From positions 124,001 to 188,000 of the forward strand of contig NZ_JPHF01000001.1 in NCBI RefSeq assembly GCF_000814325.1: a DNA stretch of 64,000 bases. Direction: 5' to 3'. Of this stretch, positions 16,495 to 25,061 are shown piece by piece (the stretch's first letter is position 1; every line of letters begins with the position of its first letter). Position numbers and translations under genes: made by a program. Under the pieces are notes generated by a model. That model saw only the letters and a program-made list of their open reading frames with translations, had not been told where the DNA came from and made no database searches. The stretch comes from Flavihumibacter sp. ZG627 (lineage in GTDB: Bacteria; Bacteroidota; Bacteroidia; Chitinophagales; Chitinophagaceae).

Positions 16495-17097
16495 ATGAAA
16501 CAGCACTTTAATTTTTTCTGTCTGCCCCTGCTGGTCAAGCGGCTGCCATTGATACTGGCCTTTGCCAGCTTTATGATCCTGTTCTCCGCCTGCCAGAAAA
16601 CAGGTGGCACAATTGAAGAAGATCAAACAACTTTTTCTGTGAACTCAGGTAATGTATCGGGTAACGATGTTCAGAATGAATATACCGGCCTCGATAAAAA
16701 AACTGTCTGGGAGCTGCAGCAGGCCCGCGCCGCCAGTTCCAAATACCGCAATATCAAGAACGCCATGAATGATGGCTATATTGATATAAATGTGGTTCTT
16801 CCCAATATGGGCTACCATTACCTGAATCCCGGATTACTCGATAATACTTTCGATCCCACCAAACCTGAGATTCTTGTTTATAACAAACGCGCTGATGGTT
16901 CCATGGAACTGGTAGCGGTTGAATATGCAGTGCCCATCCCGCTAAGCCCTGAACTAGCTCCTGCCGGCTTCTCCGGATCTGCTGATGTGTGGACAAGAAA
17001 TACCGCCTTCGATCTGTGGCTGCTACACGCCTGGGTATGGCATTTTAATCCCGCCGGCGTTTTCACCCCGATGAATATGAATGTGGTGGTTAATTAG
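16495..17097 (+). CDS. Lipoprotein of unknown function
   Basis: A 200-residue protein with a lipoprotein signal (LILAFASFMILFSACQK, lipobox Cys at about residue 33). The mature part has a helical region with LQQARAASSKYRNIKNAMNDGY, then NMGYHYLNPGLLD, PEILVYNK, LVAVEYAVPIP and a tryptophan/histidine-rich end (LWLLHAWVWHFNPAGVF). I have seen this arrangement in uncharacterised secreted bacterial proteins but know no function. It is divergent from the TPR-HTH regulator at 14519-16309, which may control it. A REP-like repeat begins 12 bases after the stop. Confidence 0.7.
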   Translation: MKQHFNFFCLPLLVKRLPLILAFASFMILFSACQKTGGTIEEDQTTFSVNSGNVSGNDVQNEYTGLDKKTVWELQQARAASSKYRNIKNAMNDGYIDINVVLPNMGYHYLNPGLLDNTFDPTKPEILVYNKRADGSMELVAVEYAVPIPLSPELAPAGFSGSADVWTRNTAFDLWLLHAWVWHFNPAGVFTPMNMNVVVN

Positions 17098-17108
17098 CTT
17101 GGGAGGTT

Positions 17109-17220
17109 AGGTGTCTGACAGATGTTAAGAGGATGTTCGAACATGTGTCAGGCACTTACGCTAAAGTATCGCACCAAAGAAAGATGTTCGAACATGTTCC
17201 GAACATGTGTCAGACACCTT
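17109..17220. repeat. REP-like inverted-repeat pair
   Basis: Two imperfect copies of a ~38-base unit lie head to head. The left copy starts AGGTGTCTGACA at 17109-17120 and carries ATGTTCGAACAT. The right copy (17183-17220) carries ATGTTCGAACATG and ends TGTCAGACACCT at 17208-17219. Each copy also contains shorter palindromes. A third copy in the right-hand orientation is at 24184-24221, and a related element is at 37788-37884. They fill the gap between the lipoprotein and pcrA genes. Confidence 0.8.
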
Positions 17221-17243
17221 AAATTGCAGTCCAGAAGAACCTG

Positions 17244-19589
17244 ATGACGCAAGACTATCTCAAAGGACTCAATGATCAACAGCGCGAAGCTGTTCTGCAT
17301 AAAGACGGACCACTAATGATTGTAGCGGGTGCCGGTAGTGGTAAAACAAAAGTACTCACTACCCGCATCGCCCACCTCATGAGTCATTACCGCGTGGATG
17401 CCTTCCAGATCCTCGCCCTCACCTTTACCAATAAGGCGGCAAAGGAAATGAAGGAGCGGATTGAAAAGACCCTCGGCAATTCTGATGCCCGCAATCTTTA
17501 TATCGGCACTTTCCACAGCGTGTTCGCGCGGATACTTCGCAGTGAAGCCCATCATCTCGGCTATCCCAACTCATTCACCATTTATGATACCGACGATGCG
17601 AAATCAGTGGTGAAGACGGTGATCAATGAAATGAATCTCGACGATAAACTCTATAAACCCAATATCGTCTACAACAGGATCAGCTCGGCAAAGAATGCGC
17701 TGGTGGGACCGGCCGAGTACGCCATGGATTATTATATCCAGCAGGAAGATAGCCGCTCAAACCGCCCGGCCATCGCGCAGATCTATGCCGCTTATGCCAA
17801 GCGTTGTTTTAAGAATGGGGCTATGGATTTTGATGACCTGCTCATCAAGATGTATGAGCTCCTCAAACATTTCCCCGAGAGCCTTCATAAGTACCAGCAT
17901 AAGTTCAGGTATATCCTGATTGATGAGTACCAGGATACCAACCCCGCGCAGTATGAGATCATCAAATTGCTGGGAGCGGTTCACGAAAATGTTTGCGTGG
18001 TGGGCGATGATGCACAGAGTATCTATTCATTTAGAGGCGCTACCATCCAGAACATTCTGCAGTTCCAGAAAGACTATGACGATGTGCGCATCATAAAGCT
18101 GGAGCAGAATTACAGAAGCACCAAGAGTATCATCCATGTGGCCAATGAGGTCATCAATAATAACAAGGGACAGATCCCGAAAGAACTCTGGACCGATAAT
18201 GCTGAGGGAGAGAAGATCCGCCTTGTGCGCACCATGAGTGATAACGAAGAAGGTAAGTTTGTTGCCGATACCATACAGGAGCAGAAACTCCGCAACCATT
18301 TCAGCAACCGTGATTTCGCCATCCTCTATCGCACCAATGCGCAGAGCCGTGCCTTTGAAGAGAGTCTGCGCCGCATGGGCATCGCCTATACCATGTATGG
18401 TGGCGTTAGCTTCTATGCGCGAAAGGAGATCAAAGACATGGTGGCATACCTCCGCCTCATCGTGAATACCCGCGATGAAGAGGCGCTGAAACGGATCATC
18501 AATTACCCGGTGCGCGGCATCGGTAAAACCACCATCGATAAGATCACCCTGTTGGCCAATACCAATAATATCACGATGTGGGAAGTGCTGCTGAACGCGC
18601 GCAGCGCGGGTTTTAAGGCAGGCACACTTGAATCGATAGAAAATTTTGTGACGCTGATACAGGGCGCTCAAAGCATGCTGCAACTCAAAAATGCATATGA
18701 AGTGGCCTTTCATGTTGGCAAGCAGACCAACCTGGTAAAGGAACTTTTCAATGATAAGACCCAGGAGGGATTGCAGCGTTATGAAAACGTGCAGGAACTT
18801 CTCAACTCCATCAAGGAGTTCACCGAAACGCCCAGCAATGAAGATGGTGAAGTGGGGGATAAGAGTTTGGGCAGCTACCTCCAGCAGATCACGCTGCTAA
18901 CCGACGCCGATGAAAAAGATCCTAATGCGGATACAGTGAAGCTGATGACCATCCATGCTGCTAAGGGACTGGAATTTCCGGTTGTGTTTGCCGCCGGCCT
19001 CGAGGAGATGCTTTTCCCCAATGCCATGAGCATCAATACCCGCGAGGAGCTTGAAGAAGAGCGGCGTTTATTCTATGTGGTTATCACCCGCGCCAAATCA
19101 AAACTCTGGATCACCTATGCCAATACCCGTTATAAGTTCGGGCAGTTGGTGCAGAATGAACCAAGCCGTTTTATAGAGGAGATGCCGCAGCAATATATCG
19201 ACCGGAGCTTTGCTGGTGGCGGTCCGCGTAACCAGGGACTGGGCTATTCGCAGGGCTCGGCCTTTGACCGTATGCGGGGATTTGGAGCCTCAGAGCAGGC
19301 AGAGAAAATGTATGGCGCACCGCCTTCAAAAAGAAAAGATACCGTTCCATCTTATGTGCCTCCCAAGGCTGCCCCTAAAGTAGTGGAACATAAGCCGGCG
19401 GCGGATTTTGTGCCGAGTGATACTACCAACCTGCAGGCGGGACAAAAAGTGGAGCATCAGAAATTTGGATTCGGGACCGTCTTGAAAATGGAGGGCGCCT
19501 CGCATAATCCCATCGCTACCGTGCAGTTTGAACTGAATGGGGAGAAGAAGATCATGCTCAATTATGCCAAACTAAGGATTGTGGAATAG
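17244..19589 (+). CDS. pcrA: ATP-dependent DNA helicase PcrA/UvrD
   Basis: A 781-residue superfamily 1A helicase. Q-motif LNDQQREAV at 9-17, Walker A AGAGSGKT near 28-35, motif Ia TFTNKAAKEM, motif II DEYQDTN, motif III VGDDAQSIYSFRGA, motif IV QNYRSTKSI, motif V TIHAAKGLEFPVVFAAG and motif VI RRLFYVVITRAK are all present. The C-terminal tail ends in AGQKVEHQKFGFGTVLKMEG, the small Tudor-like domain of PcrA/UvrD that contacts RNA polymerase. It unwinds DNA 3' to 5' in nucleotide excision repair, mismatch repair and removal of stalled complexes. The ATG at 17244 is chosen; the leader is occupied by a REP-like repeat. It appears monocistronic. Confidence 0.96.
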   Translation: MTQDYLKGLNDQQREAVLHKDGPLMIVAGAGSGKTKVLTTRIAHLMSHYRVDAFQILALTFTNKAAKEMKERIEKTLGNSDARNLYIGTFHSVFARILRSEAHHLGYPNSFTIYDTDDAKSVVKTVINEMNLDDKLYKPNIVYNRISSAKNALVGPAEYAMDYYIQQEDSRSNRPAIAQIYAAYAKRCFKNGAMDFDDLLIKMYELLKHFPESLHKYQHKFRYILIDEYQDTNPAQYEIIKLLGAVHENVCVVGDDAQSIYSFRGATIQNILQFQKDYDDVRIIKLEQNYRSTKSIIHVANEVINNNKGQIPKELWTDNAEGEKIRLVRTMSDNEEGKFVADTIQEQKLRNHFSNRDFAILYRTNAQSRAFEESLRRMGIAYTMYGGVSFYARKEIKDMVAYLRLIVNTRDEEALKRIINYPVRGIGKTTIDKITLLANTNNITMWEVLLNARSAGFKAGTLESIENFVTLIQGAQSMLQLKNAYEVAFHVGKQTNLVKELFNDKTQEGLQRYENVQELLNSIKEFTETPSNEDGEVGDKSLGSYLQQITLLTDADEKDPNADTVKLMTIHAAKGLEFPVVFAAGLEEMLFPNAMSINTREELEEERRLFYVVITRAKSKLWITYANTRYKFGQLVQNEPSRFIEEMPQQYIDRSFAGGGPRNQGLGYSQGSAFDRMRGFGASEQAEKMYGAPPSKRKDTVPSYVPPKAAPKVVEHKPAADFVPSDTTNLQAGQKVEHQKFGFGTVLKMEGASHNPIATVQFELNGEKKIMLNYAKLRIVE

Positions 19590-19686
19590 AGGGGTATCTT
19601 TCCCCGGGGCACCGGGATTTTTCCCATTATTGTTGCAGCACACAATGTTTTAGGTTATTTTGTAATACGACCAAAGCATGTGCCTC

Positions 19687-20760
19687 ATGAGAAAGCTTTC
19701 CCTACTCATCCTGCTGCCCTTATTTTACTATTATGGCTATGCGCAGAAGAACAGTGAAAGTAAGGTGGTGACGCCCACCTTTGAGGCCGCGTCTATTGCT
19801 GGTAACAAAGCCGGCGAAGATGCCAACCGCCGTTTATCGATCTATCTTCCTCCCGGTTATGACCAGTCGAACGAGCGCTACCCCGTCATATATTTCCTTC
19901 ATGGCTTTGGCACGAATGATGAGCAGATGATGCAATGGATCGGCTTCAAAGCGCTGATGGATTCTGCCATCAAAGGCAGAATGTTGAAACCAATGATACT
20001 GGTACTGCCCAACAGCGATACTAAATTCAGGGGATACTTCTATACCAATTCGAGTTTCACCGGTAACTGGACCGATTTCATCGGCAAGGATGTGGTGCAG
20101 TATGTTGATAAGAATTTCCGCACCAAAGCGCATAGGGATAGCCGGGGTTTGTGCGGGCACTCCATGGGAGGCAATGGTGCATTGAAAGTTGCTATGCTTT
20201 ATGCTGATGTATTTAGCAGCGTGTATGCAATGAGTGCGGGAGGGATGCACTTCGCAGGAGAATTTACTCCTGCCCATAAGTCGTTCCGGCAGCTTTCTGA
20301 ACTCAGTTCTGTAGAAGAAGTTTTTAAAGGATTTGATAATCCGGAGACAACAGATAATGCTGCATTTTATCGCGTTGTTTTAGCCAGTATGGCAAGAACA
20401 TTTACACCCGATGAATCCAATAAGGCTTTCCAGGGGAAGATACCGGTGAGCTATTCAGGCAAAACAAGAAAGATAGATCCGGTGGTGCTGAAGAAATGGG
20501 AATCAAATTTCAACATCAATATGATTGAGGACCATCTCCCTGCGTTGCAAAGCCTGAAGGCGCTAAAGATCGATTGGGGAAGGAATGAAGAGTTTTCGCA
20601 TATACCCCTCACCAATATGCAGTTCAGCAAAAAGCTGGAGGCCTATGGCATCAACCATTTCGCCGAAGAATATATTGGTGGTCATGTGAATATGCTCGAT
20701 GGTTTTGAAGGAAGGGCGTTCACAGAGTTATTGCCATTTTTCCAACGTTACCTGAAATAA
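19687..20760 (+). CDS. Secreted esterase, putative esterase (EstD/Fes-like) alpha/beta hydrolase
   Basis: The ATG at 19687 gives a standard signal peptide (RKLSLLILLPLFYYYGYAQ); an upstream ATG at 19678 adds three residues. The mature protein begins with a RLSIYLPPGYDQSNERYPVIYFLHGFG strand-loop typical of the esterase family that includes enterochelin esterase, feruloyl esterase and S-formylglutathione hydrolase. The nucleophile elbow is GLCGHSMGGNG (about residue 160), and the C-terminal GGHVNM supplies a likely catalytic His. It is probably periplasmic. The DUF418 gene follows 2 bases after its stop, suggesting one operon. The substrate is unknown. Confidence 0.85.
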   Translation: MRKLSLLILLPLFYYYGYAQKNSESKVVTPTFEAASIAGNKAGEDANRRLSIYLPPGYDQSNERYPVIYFLHGFGTNDEQMMQWIGFKALMDSAIKGRMLKPMILVLPNSDTKFRGYFYTNSSFTGNWTDFIGKDVVQYVDKNFRTKAHRDSRGLCGHSMGGNGALKVAMLYADVFSSVYAMSAGGMHFAGEFTPAHKSFRQLSELSSVEEVFKGFDNPETTDNAAFYRVVLASMARTFTPDESNKAFQGKIPVSYSGKTRKIDPVVLKKWESNFNINMIEDHLPALQSLKALKIDWGRNEEFSHIPLTNMQFSKKLEAYGINHFAEEYIGGHVNMLDGFEGRAFTELLPFFQRYLK

Positions 20761-20762
20761 GT

Positions 20763-22025
20763 ATGAACCAGAACCTTTCACCCATCAATCCCGAAGCCCG
20801 GGCCAACATCCTCGATGCATTGCGCGGCTTTGCGCTGCTGGGTATTATACTGGCAAACTATCCCGTGCTATCGCTCTATGTATTCCAATCGCCCGAAACA
20901 ACGAACGCCATGCCCACGGCCAGCATCGATAAATGGCTGAAGTATTTTTATTTCGCTTTTATCGATGGTAAATTTTATTCGCTTTTCTCTTTATTGTTCG
21001 GGATTGGGTTTTCTATCATACTAAATAAAAGAGGAGAAACAGAAAAATCCACACTTAAATATTTCTATCGCCGCATACTTATACTATTACTTATCGGTCT
21101 CGTTCATGCATTGCTGTTATGGGATGGAGATATTCTTGTATTGTATGCCGTACTTGGATTATTACTGCCCCTTTTCCGCAATACATCCGATCGCACTTTG
21201 TTAATTCTTATTCCTGCCTTGTTATTATCCCCCTTGCTTATTGACTCCATCAGGGTGATTACAGATGGTAGGGTGGACCCTTCTCTTTTCTTCCGGCGAC
21301 TTGCATATATTGTATCCACAAAGAGTGGTATTACGGACACAAATTACCGGAACTGGCTGGTGGTGAATGATAGCTATAGTGATGTGGTGGAATGGAACAA
21401 GAGTGGATTTTTCTTCAGGTGGGAAATGTTATTGGGTACCAACCGCCTGCCCAAGGTATTCGCCTTATTCCTGCTTGGAATGTACCTGGGAAGAAAGCGG
21501 ATCTATGCGCGGCTTCCGGAGCACCATACAATGCTTAAGAAAGTTCAGCTATACAGTTTGCTGATCGGACTACCCGCTACTATCGGGCATGCTTATTTCC
21601 AGAACGACCAGTATTTTATTCCCGCTCCTTCGGCTTTGCTGGATACCTTGTTCTATGCATTGAGCGTGGTGCCTATGAGTCTTTTTTATGCAAGTAGTTT
21701 TTGCCTTCTCTTCCTCCGCCCCAATTGGCAGAAGAAACTGATGGTATTTGCCCCGCTAGGGAGAATGGCACTTACAAATTATATCGGCCAGACCATCATC
21801 GGCACTCTTATCTTTTATGGATATGGACTAGGCATGGGTACTACTATAGGTACAACCTATATATGGTTGATAGCGGTTGGTGTTTATTTTTTACAGATCA
21901 TACTAAGTAATTTATGGTTAAGATATTTCCTGTATGGGCCGCTGGAGTGGGTTTGGCGACAGCTTACCTACGGTAAATGGCTTCCGCTGGTGAAGATGCG
22001 GAAAAATGATAATCTAACAACCTGA
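20763..22025 (+). CDS. DUF418-family membrane protein
   Basis: A 420-residue inner-membrane protein with about ten hydrophobic helices. The opening NPEARANILDALRGFALLGIILANYP is the hallmark of DUF418 proteins (YeiB type), as are FIDGKFYSLFSLLFGIGFSI and the second-half MALTNYIGQTIIGTLIFYGYGLG. The DUF418 domain proper forms the C-terminal half. The family is distantly related to membrane acyltransferases; no reaction has been established to my knowledge. It lies 2 bases after the esterase gene and 3 bases before the PAP2-like gene, in a tight four-gene run. Confidence 0.9.
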   Translation: MNQNLSPINPEARANILDALRGFALLGIILANYPVLSLYVFQSPETTNAMPTASIDKWLKYFYFAFIDGKFYSLFSLLFGIGFSIILNKRGETEKSTLKYFYRRILILLLIGLVHALLLWDGDILVLYAVLGLLLPLFRNTSDRTLLILIPALLLSPLLIDSIRVITDGRVDPSLFFRRLAYIVSTKSGITDTNYRNWLVVNDSYSDVVEWNKSGFFFRWEMLLGTNRLPKVFALFLLGMYLGRKRIYARLPEHHTMLKKVQLYSLLIGLPATIGHAYFQNDQYFIPAPSALLDTLFYALSVVPMSLFYASSFCLLFLRPNWQKKLMVFAPLGRMALTNYIGQTIIGTLIFYGYGLGMGTTIGTTYIWLIAVGVYFLQIILSNLWLRYFLYGPLEWVWRQLTYGKWLPLVKMRKNDNLTT

Positions 22026-22028
22026 TAT

Positions 22029-23336
22029 ATGCGCAGTAAATACAACACTTATCACGTCAGCCTCTTTGCGCTGCTCCTGCTGGGTTTCTCCACGCTGGCT
22101 CAGGAGCCTGCTAATTGGAAGCCTATCGTTATTAACCTGGATGAGTTTAAGGTTCCTCCGCCTCCCGCTCAAGCTGCTGACAAAGCGGAGGCCGACAGGG
22201 TAGTATTTTACCAGACCCGCAACCCCAAAGCTTCAGCGCGTGATATGCAGCACTGGAATGCGGGGCCTCCCGGCTACCGTTGGATGCAGGCATCCGACAT
22301 GTTTTTTGATAGCACCCAGTATTGGGCGCGCACCAACGCATACACAGCAGTGGCCATTTATGATGCAACCCTGGCGGCAATGAAAGCCAAGCAGCAATAC
22401 AACCGCAAGCGGCCTTATGAAAGCTCTTCCAAAGTGAAGCAGCTGATCTATCTGCCTCCCAGCCCATCTTATCCATGCGAATATTCTGTTGCAGCAGCCG
22501 CGGCAGCTGCAGTACTTGGACATTTCTATCCAAACAAAAAGGATAGCCTTATTCAACTGGCGCAGAAAGCCGGTGAGTCGCGTATCGCGGCTGGATTGGC
22601 ATATCCCTCAGATGTTGAAGCAGGATTTAATTTGGGAACCAAGGTGGCATTAATGATCCTGGAACATGCTGAAAGCGATGGCTACAGTAAGGCATGGCCA
22701 GGCACTGTTCCAACAGGCCGCGAATATTACACGGGTAAGCCTATCCGAAAAGACTATCCCAATATGCGTACATGGATATTGAAGAGTCCATCCCAGTTCC
22801 GTTCTGCGCCACCACCACCTATCGAAAAGGATATGGAAGCCATCCGCAACCACAAGCCTGATCCCTATGCCAGATCCATTGCCTACCGTTGGGAGTTCAG
22901 CTGGCCATGGGGCGAAGAGATGGAAAAGAAAGTGCTTGAATATAATCTTGCAGCAGATCCTCTCAAAGCTGCATTCGCATATGCATTGGTGGCAATGTCT
23001 GATTATGATAACCAGATCGCCCATTGGGATGGCAAGTACACGTACTACCGTGCCAGGCCCGACCAGTATGATACTACATACAAGCCGCTTTTCCCTACAC
23101 CAGTATCTCCCAGCTATCCCGCCGGCCATGGTACCATGTCATACACCCGCGCAGCAGTGATGTCATTCCTGTTTCCTAACGATAGGGATCATTTCTACAA
23201 AATGGCAAAGGAATGCAATGACTCCCGCTTTGATGCAGGTGTGCATTATAAGACTGATAACCAGGCAGGGGAAGAAATGGGAAGAAAAATAGGAGAGGAA
23301 GTAGTGAACTGGGCTAAGAACCGAATGCCGAAATAA
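22029..23336 (+). CDS. Vanadium haloperoxidase-like PAP2 phosphatase, secreted
   Basis: A 435-residue secreted protein with signal peptide (VSLFALLLLGFSTLAQ). The phosphate/vanadate-pocket motifs are intact: KYTYYRARPDQYD (K...RP), SPSYPAGHGTMSYTRA (PxYPAGH) and NDSRFDAGVHYKTDNQAG (SR...GVHxxxD). This is the soluble vanadium-dependent haloperoxidase/PAP2 superfamily, whose bacterial members are mostly acid phosphatases and occasionally haloperoxidases. A duplicated early region (SPSYPCEYSVAAAAAAAVLGHFYP) looks like a degenerate copy of the first motif. It probably acts in the periplasm or outside. Phosphatase versus peroxidase cannot be decided from sequence. Confidence 0.85.
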   Translation: MRSKYNTYHVSLFALLLLGFSTLAQEPANWKPIVINLDEFKVPPPPAQAADKAEADRVVFYQTRNPKASARDMQHWNAGPPGYRWMQASDMFFDSTQYWARTNAYTAVAIYDATLAAMKAKQQYNRKRPYESSSKVKQLIYLPPSPSYPCEYSVAAAAAAAVLGHFYPNKKDSLIQLAQKAGESRIAAGLAYPSDVEAGFNLGTKVALMILEHAESDGYSKAWPGTVPTGREYYTGKPIRKDYPNMRTWILKSPSQFRSAPPPPIEKDMEAIRNHKPDPYARSIAYRWEFSWPWGEEMEKKVLEYNLAADPLKAAFAYALVAMSDYDNQIAHWDGKYTYYRARPDQYDTTYKPLFPTPVSPSYPAGHGTMSYTRAAVMSFLFPNDRDHFYKMAKECNDSRFDAGVHYKTDNQAGEEMGRKIGEEVVNWAKNRMPK

Positions 23337-23345
23337 AAAAATGCA

Positions 23346-24185
23346 ATGTTAATCACCCTATGCCATCTCCTGCTGTTGTGGGGCCTTTCACAGAGCCTGC
23401 ACCCGAAAGTTTTCGACGTGCATATCCACGGAGCTAAGGATCCGGTGGCGCAACTGAGTTCCCTGCAACGGGCAGGTGTATACGCTGCTGCCATTAGCAG
23501 CTCCTGGGATCTGCAGCAAAGCTATCACGCGCATAAGGGTCCGCGTTTGTTGCACGGCCTTATGCTCCCATGCCCTTTAGGAAAAGTTCCATACAGCAGG
23601 CAACCCTGTTTTTCGGATGGAAAAGATTGGCCAGCCCTGGCCTGGGTTGAACAGCAGATCCAAGAAAAGAAGATCGATTTTGTTGGTGAAGTACTTAGCC
23701 AGTATTACGGAATATCGTCTTCAGATACAAGTCTGTATCCCTATTATGCACTGGCAGCGAAATACAATTTGCCGGTGGGTATTCATACCGGGTCGGCCGG
23801 ACCAGATCATGGTAGTCCGAATTTTACCGAGGCAGCAGGCAATCCATCGCTGATGCGGCACATGCTTCAGAAATTTCCCACCCTCAGGGTCTGGATCATG
23901 CATGCTGGTGCGCCTTTCCTCAAAGAGGCTATCGACCTCATGAAGGCATTCCCAAATGTTTACACTGATATCTCCGCAATTAATAATCCGGCCATCCTGC
24001 CGCCGGCGCAATTTAGCGAAGTGATGAAGACTTTGATGGATGCGGGACTCGAAGACAGGATAATGTTCGGATCTGATAACGGAGATATTCAAACGATGAT
24101 CGCTTCCGTTGATGATCTTACTTTCCTAACTTCAGAACAGAAGGAGAAGATCTTCTATAAGAATGCAGAAAGATTTTTCAAATGA
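23346..24185 (+). CDS. Amidohydrolase-family protein (amidohydrolase 2 type)
   Basis: A 279-residue TIM-barrel hydrolase. The ATG at 23346 gives a short signal-like start (LITLCHLLLLWGLSQS). It shows the metal-binding HxH in KVFDVHIHGAKDP, GIHTG at mid-protein with a likely third His, IMHAGAPFLKEAIDLM, and the final catalytic Asp in IMFGSDNGDIQTM. This is the amidohydrolase_2 arrangement, whose members are metal-dependent decarboxylases or hydrolases. It lies 9 bases after the PAP2 gene and ends the four-gene operon. The stop codon overlaps the start of a REP-like repeat. The substrate is unknown. Confidence 0.8.
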   Translation: MLITLCHLLLLWGLSQSLHPKVFDVHIHGAKDPVAQLSSLQRAGVYAAAISSSWDLQQSYHAHKGPRLLHGLMLPCPLGKVPYSRQPCFSDGKDWPALAWVEQQIQEKKIDFVGEVLSQYYGISSSDTSLYPYYALAAKYNLPVGIHTGSAGPDHGSPNFTEAAGNPSLMRHMLQKFPTLRVWIMHAGAPFLKEAIDLMKAFPNVYTDISAINNPAILPPAQFSEVMKTLMDAGLEDRIMFGSDNGDIQTMIASVDDLTFLTSEQKEKIFYKNAERFFK

Positions 24186-24221
24186 TGTTCGAACATGTTC
24201 TTAACATGTGTCAGACACCTT
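24184..24221 (-). repeat. REP-like repeat, single copy
   Basis: A 38-base unit nearly identical to the right copy at 17183-17220 (differences in the TTCTTAACATG middle). It starts within the amidohydrolase stop codon and ends TGTCAGACACCTT. It contains the palindrome ATGTTCGAACAT. A 3'-end position is consistent with a role in transcript ends. Confidence 0.75.
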
Positions 24222-24394
24222 CCATGGCTGTTAAATAACTCATTCCCCAGAGAATTACGCAATCGATTGAACCGGCTATTTGCAGTTGCGCAATCGTTTG
24301 CCTGAATTGCGTTTATAGTATTTCTTTCATTACATATTGCCTATATATTTGAAACTGTTAATGAAAATTTAACAGCATCTGATTATAGAGCCAT

Positions 24395-24976
24395 ATGAAT
24401 TTTGACCAGAACGAAATAGACCTGCTACTGCTTGAGCGGATTCAATCCGGCGATGAGCATGCACTCGCATCGCTGATGCGAACTGAGTTCAGGAGCATAT
24501 ATGATTATGGCATGCGCTTCTGTAATTGCGACAGCACGGTGCGTGATGCCATCCAGGAAGTGTTCATAAGCCTCTGGCAGAAAAGAAGTAGTGCCAGCTC
24601 TATAGTTTCTATCCGGTACTGGTTATTAGCGGCTGTGAAAAACCAGGTGCTGAAAATGATGCGGAACGAAAGCAGGATATCAAATCTGGAGGACTCATCG
24701 CTGGAATATTCCTTCACCGTAGATTATTCCATTGAAGAAAAGATCATCACCAAACAGGATTACCAGGAACGCTCCCATCTTTTACAGGAAGTACTCGCTC
24801 AATTATCTGTGCGCCAGAAAGAAGTGATCTATCTCCGCTTCTACCAGGAACTTGATGCAGCTGAAATCTCTGCGCTCATGCAGATCAGCGCGCAATCCGT
24901 ATATAATCTGCTGCACGAATCCATCCAACGTCTTCGCAAATGCTGGCATGCAGGTGTTTTATTGCGCGCAGTATGA
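24395..24976 (+). CDS. ECF sigma factor, FecI-like
   Basis: A 193-residue RNA polymerase sigma-70 factor with regions 2 and 4 only. Region 2 includes SIYDYGMRFCNCDSTVRDAIQEVFISLWQKR and YWLLAAVKNQVLKMMRNE. Region 4 is LAQLSVRQKEVIYLRFYQELDAAEISALMQISAQSVYNLLHESIQRLRK. It belongs to the Bacteroidota group of sigma factors that pair with FecR-like anti-sigma factors and activate SusC/SusD genes. The FecR-like gene follows after 85 bases and the STN-bearing SusC lies beyond, so the likely circuit is: substrate binds SusC, SusC signals FecR, and the sigma factor switches on the uptake locus. Confidence 0.93.
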   Translation: MNFDQNEIDLLLLERIQSGDEHALASLMRTEFRSIYDYGMRFCNCDSTVRDAIQEVFISLWQKRSSASSIVSIRYWLLAAVKNQVLKMMRNESRISNLEDSSLEYSFTVDYSIEEKIITKQDYQERSHLLQEVLAQLSVRQKEVIYLRFYQELDAAEISALMQISAQSVYNLLHESIQRLRKCWHAGVLLRAV

Positions 24977-25061
24977 TGCTTTAAAGATTTCTGAAAAATA
25001 TTTTTATTATTCCCAGTAGAAAAGTATTCCTCCCGGTACTTAGTTATAAGCAACGATTGCT

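Noticed and set aside
18027-18713. Long (228-codon) antisense frame inside pcrA
   Set aside because: Entirely inside a highly conserved helicase gene; histidine/isoleucine-rich shadow of the sense codons.
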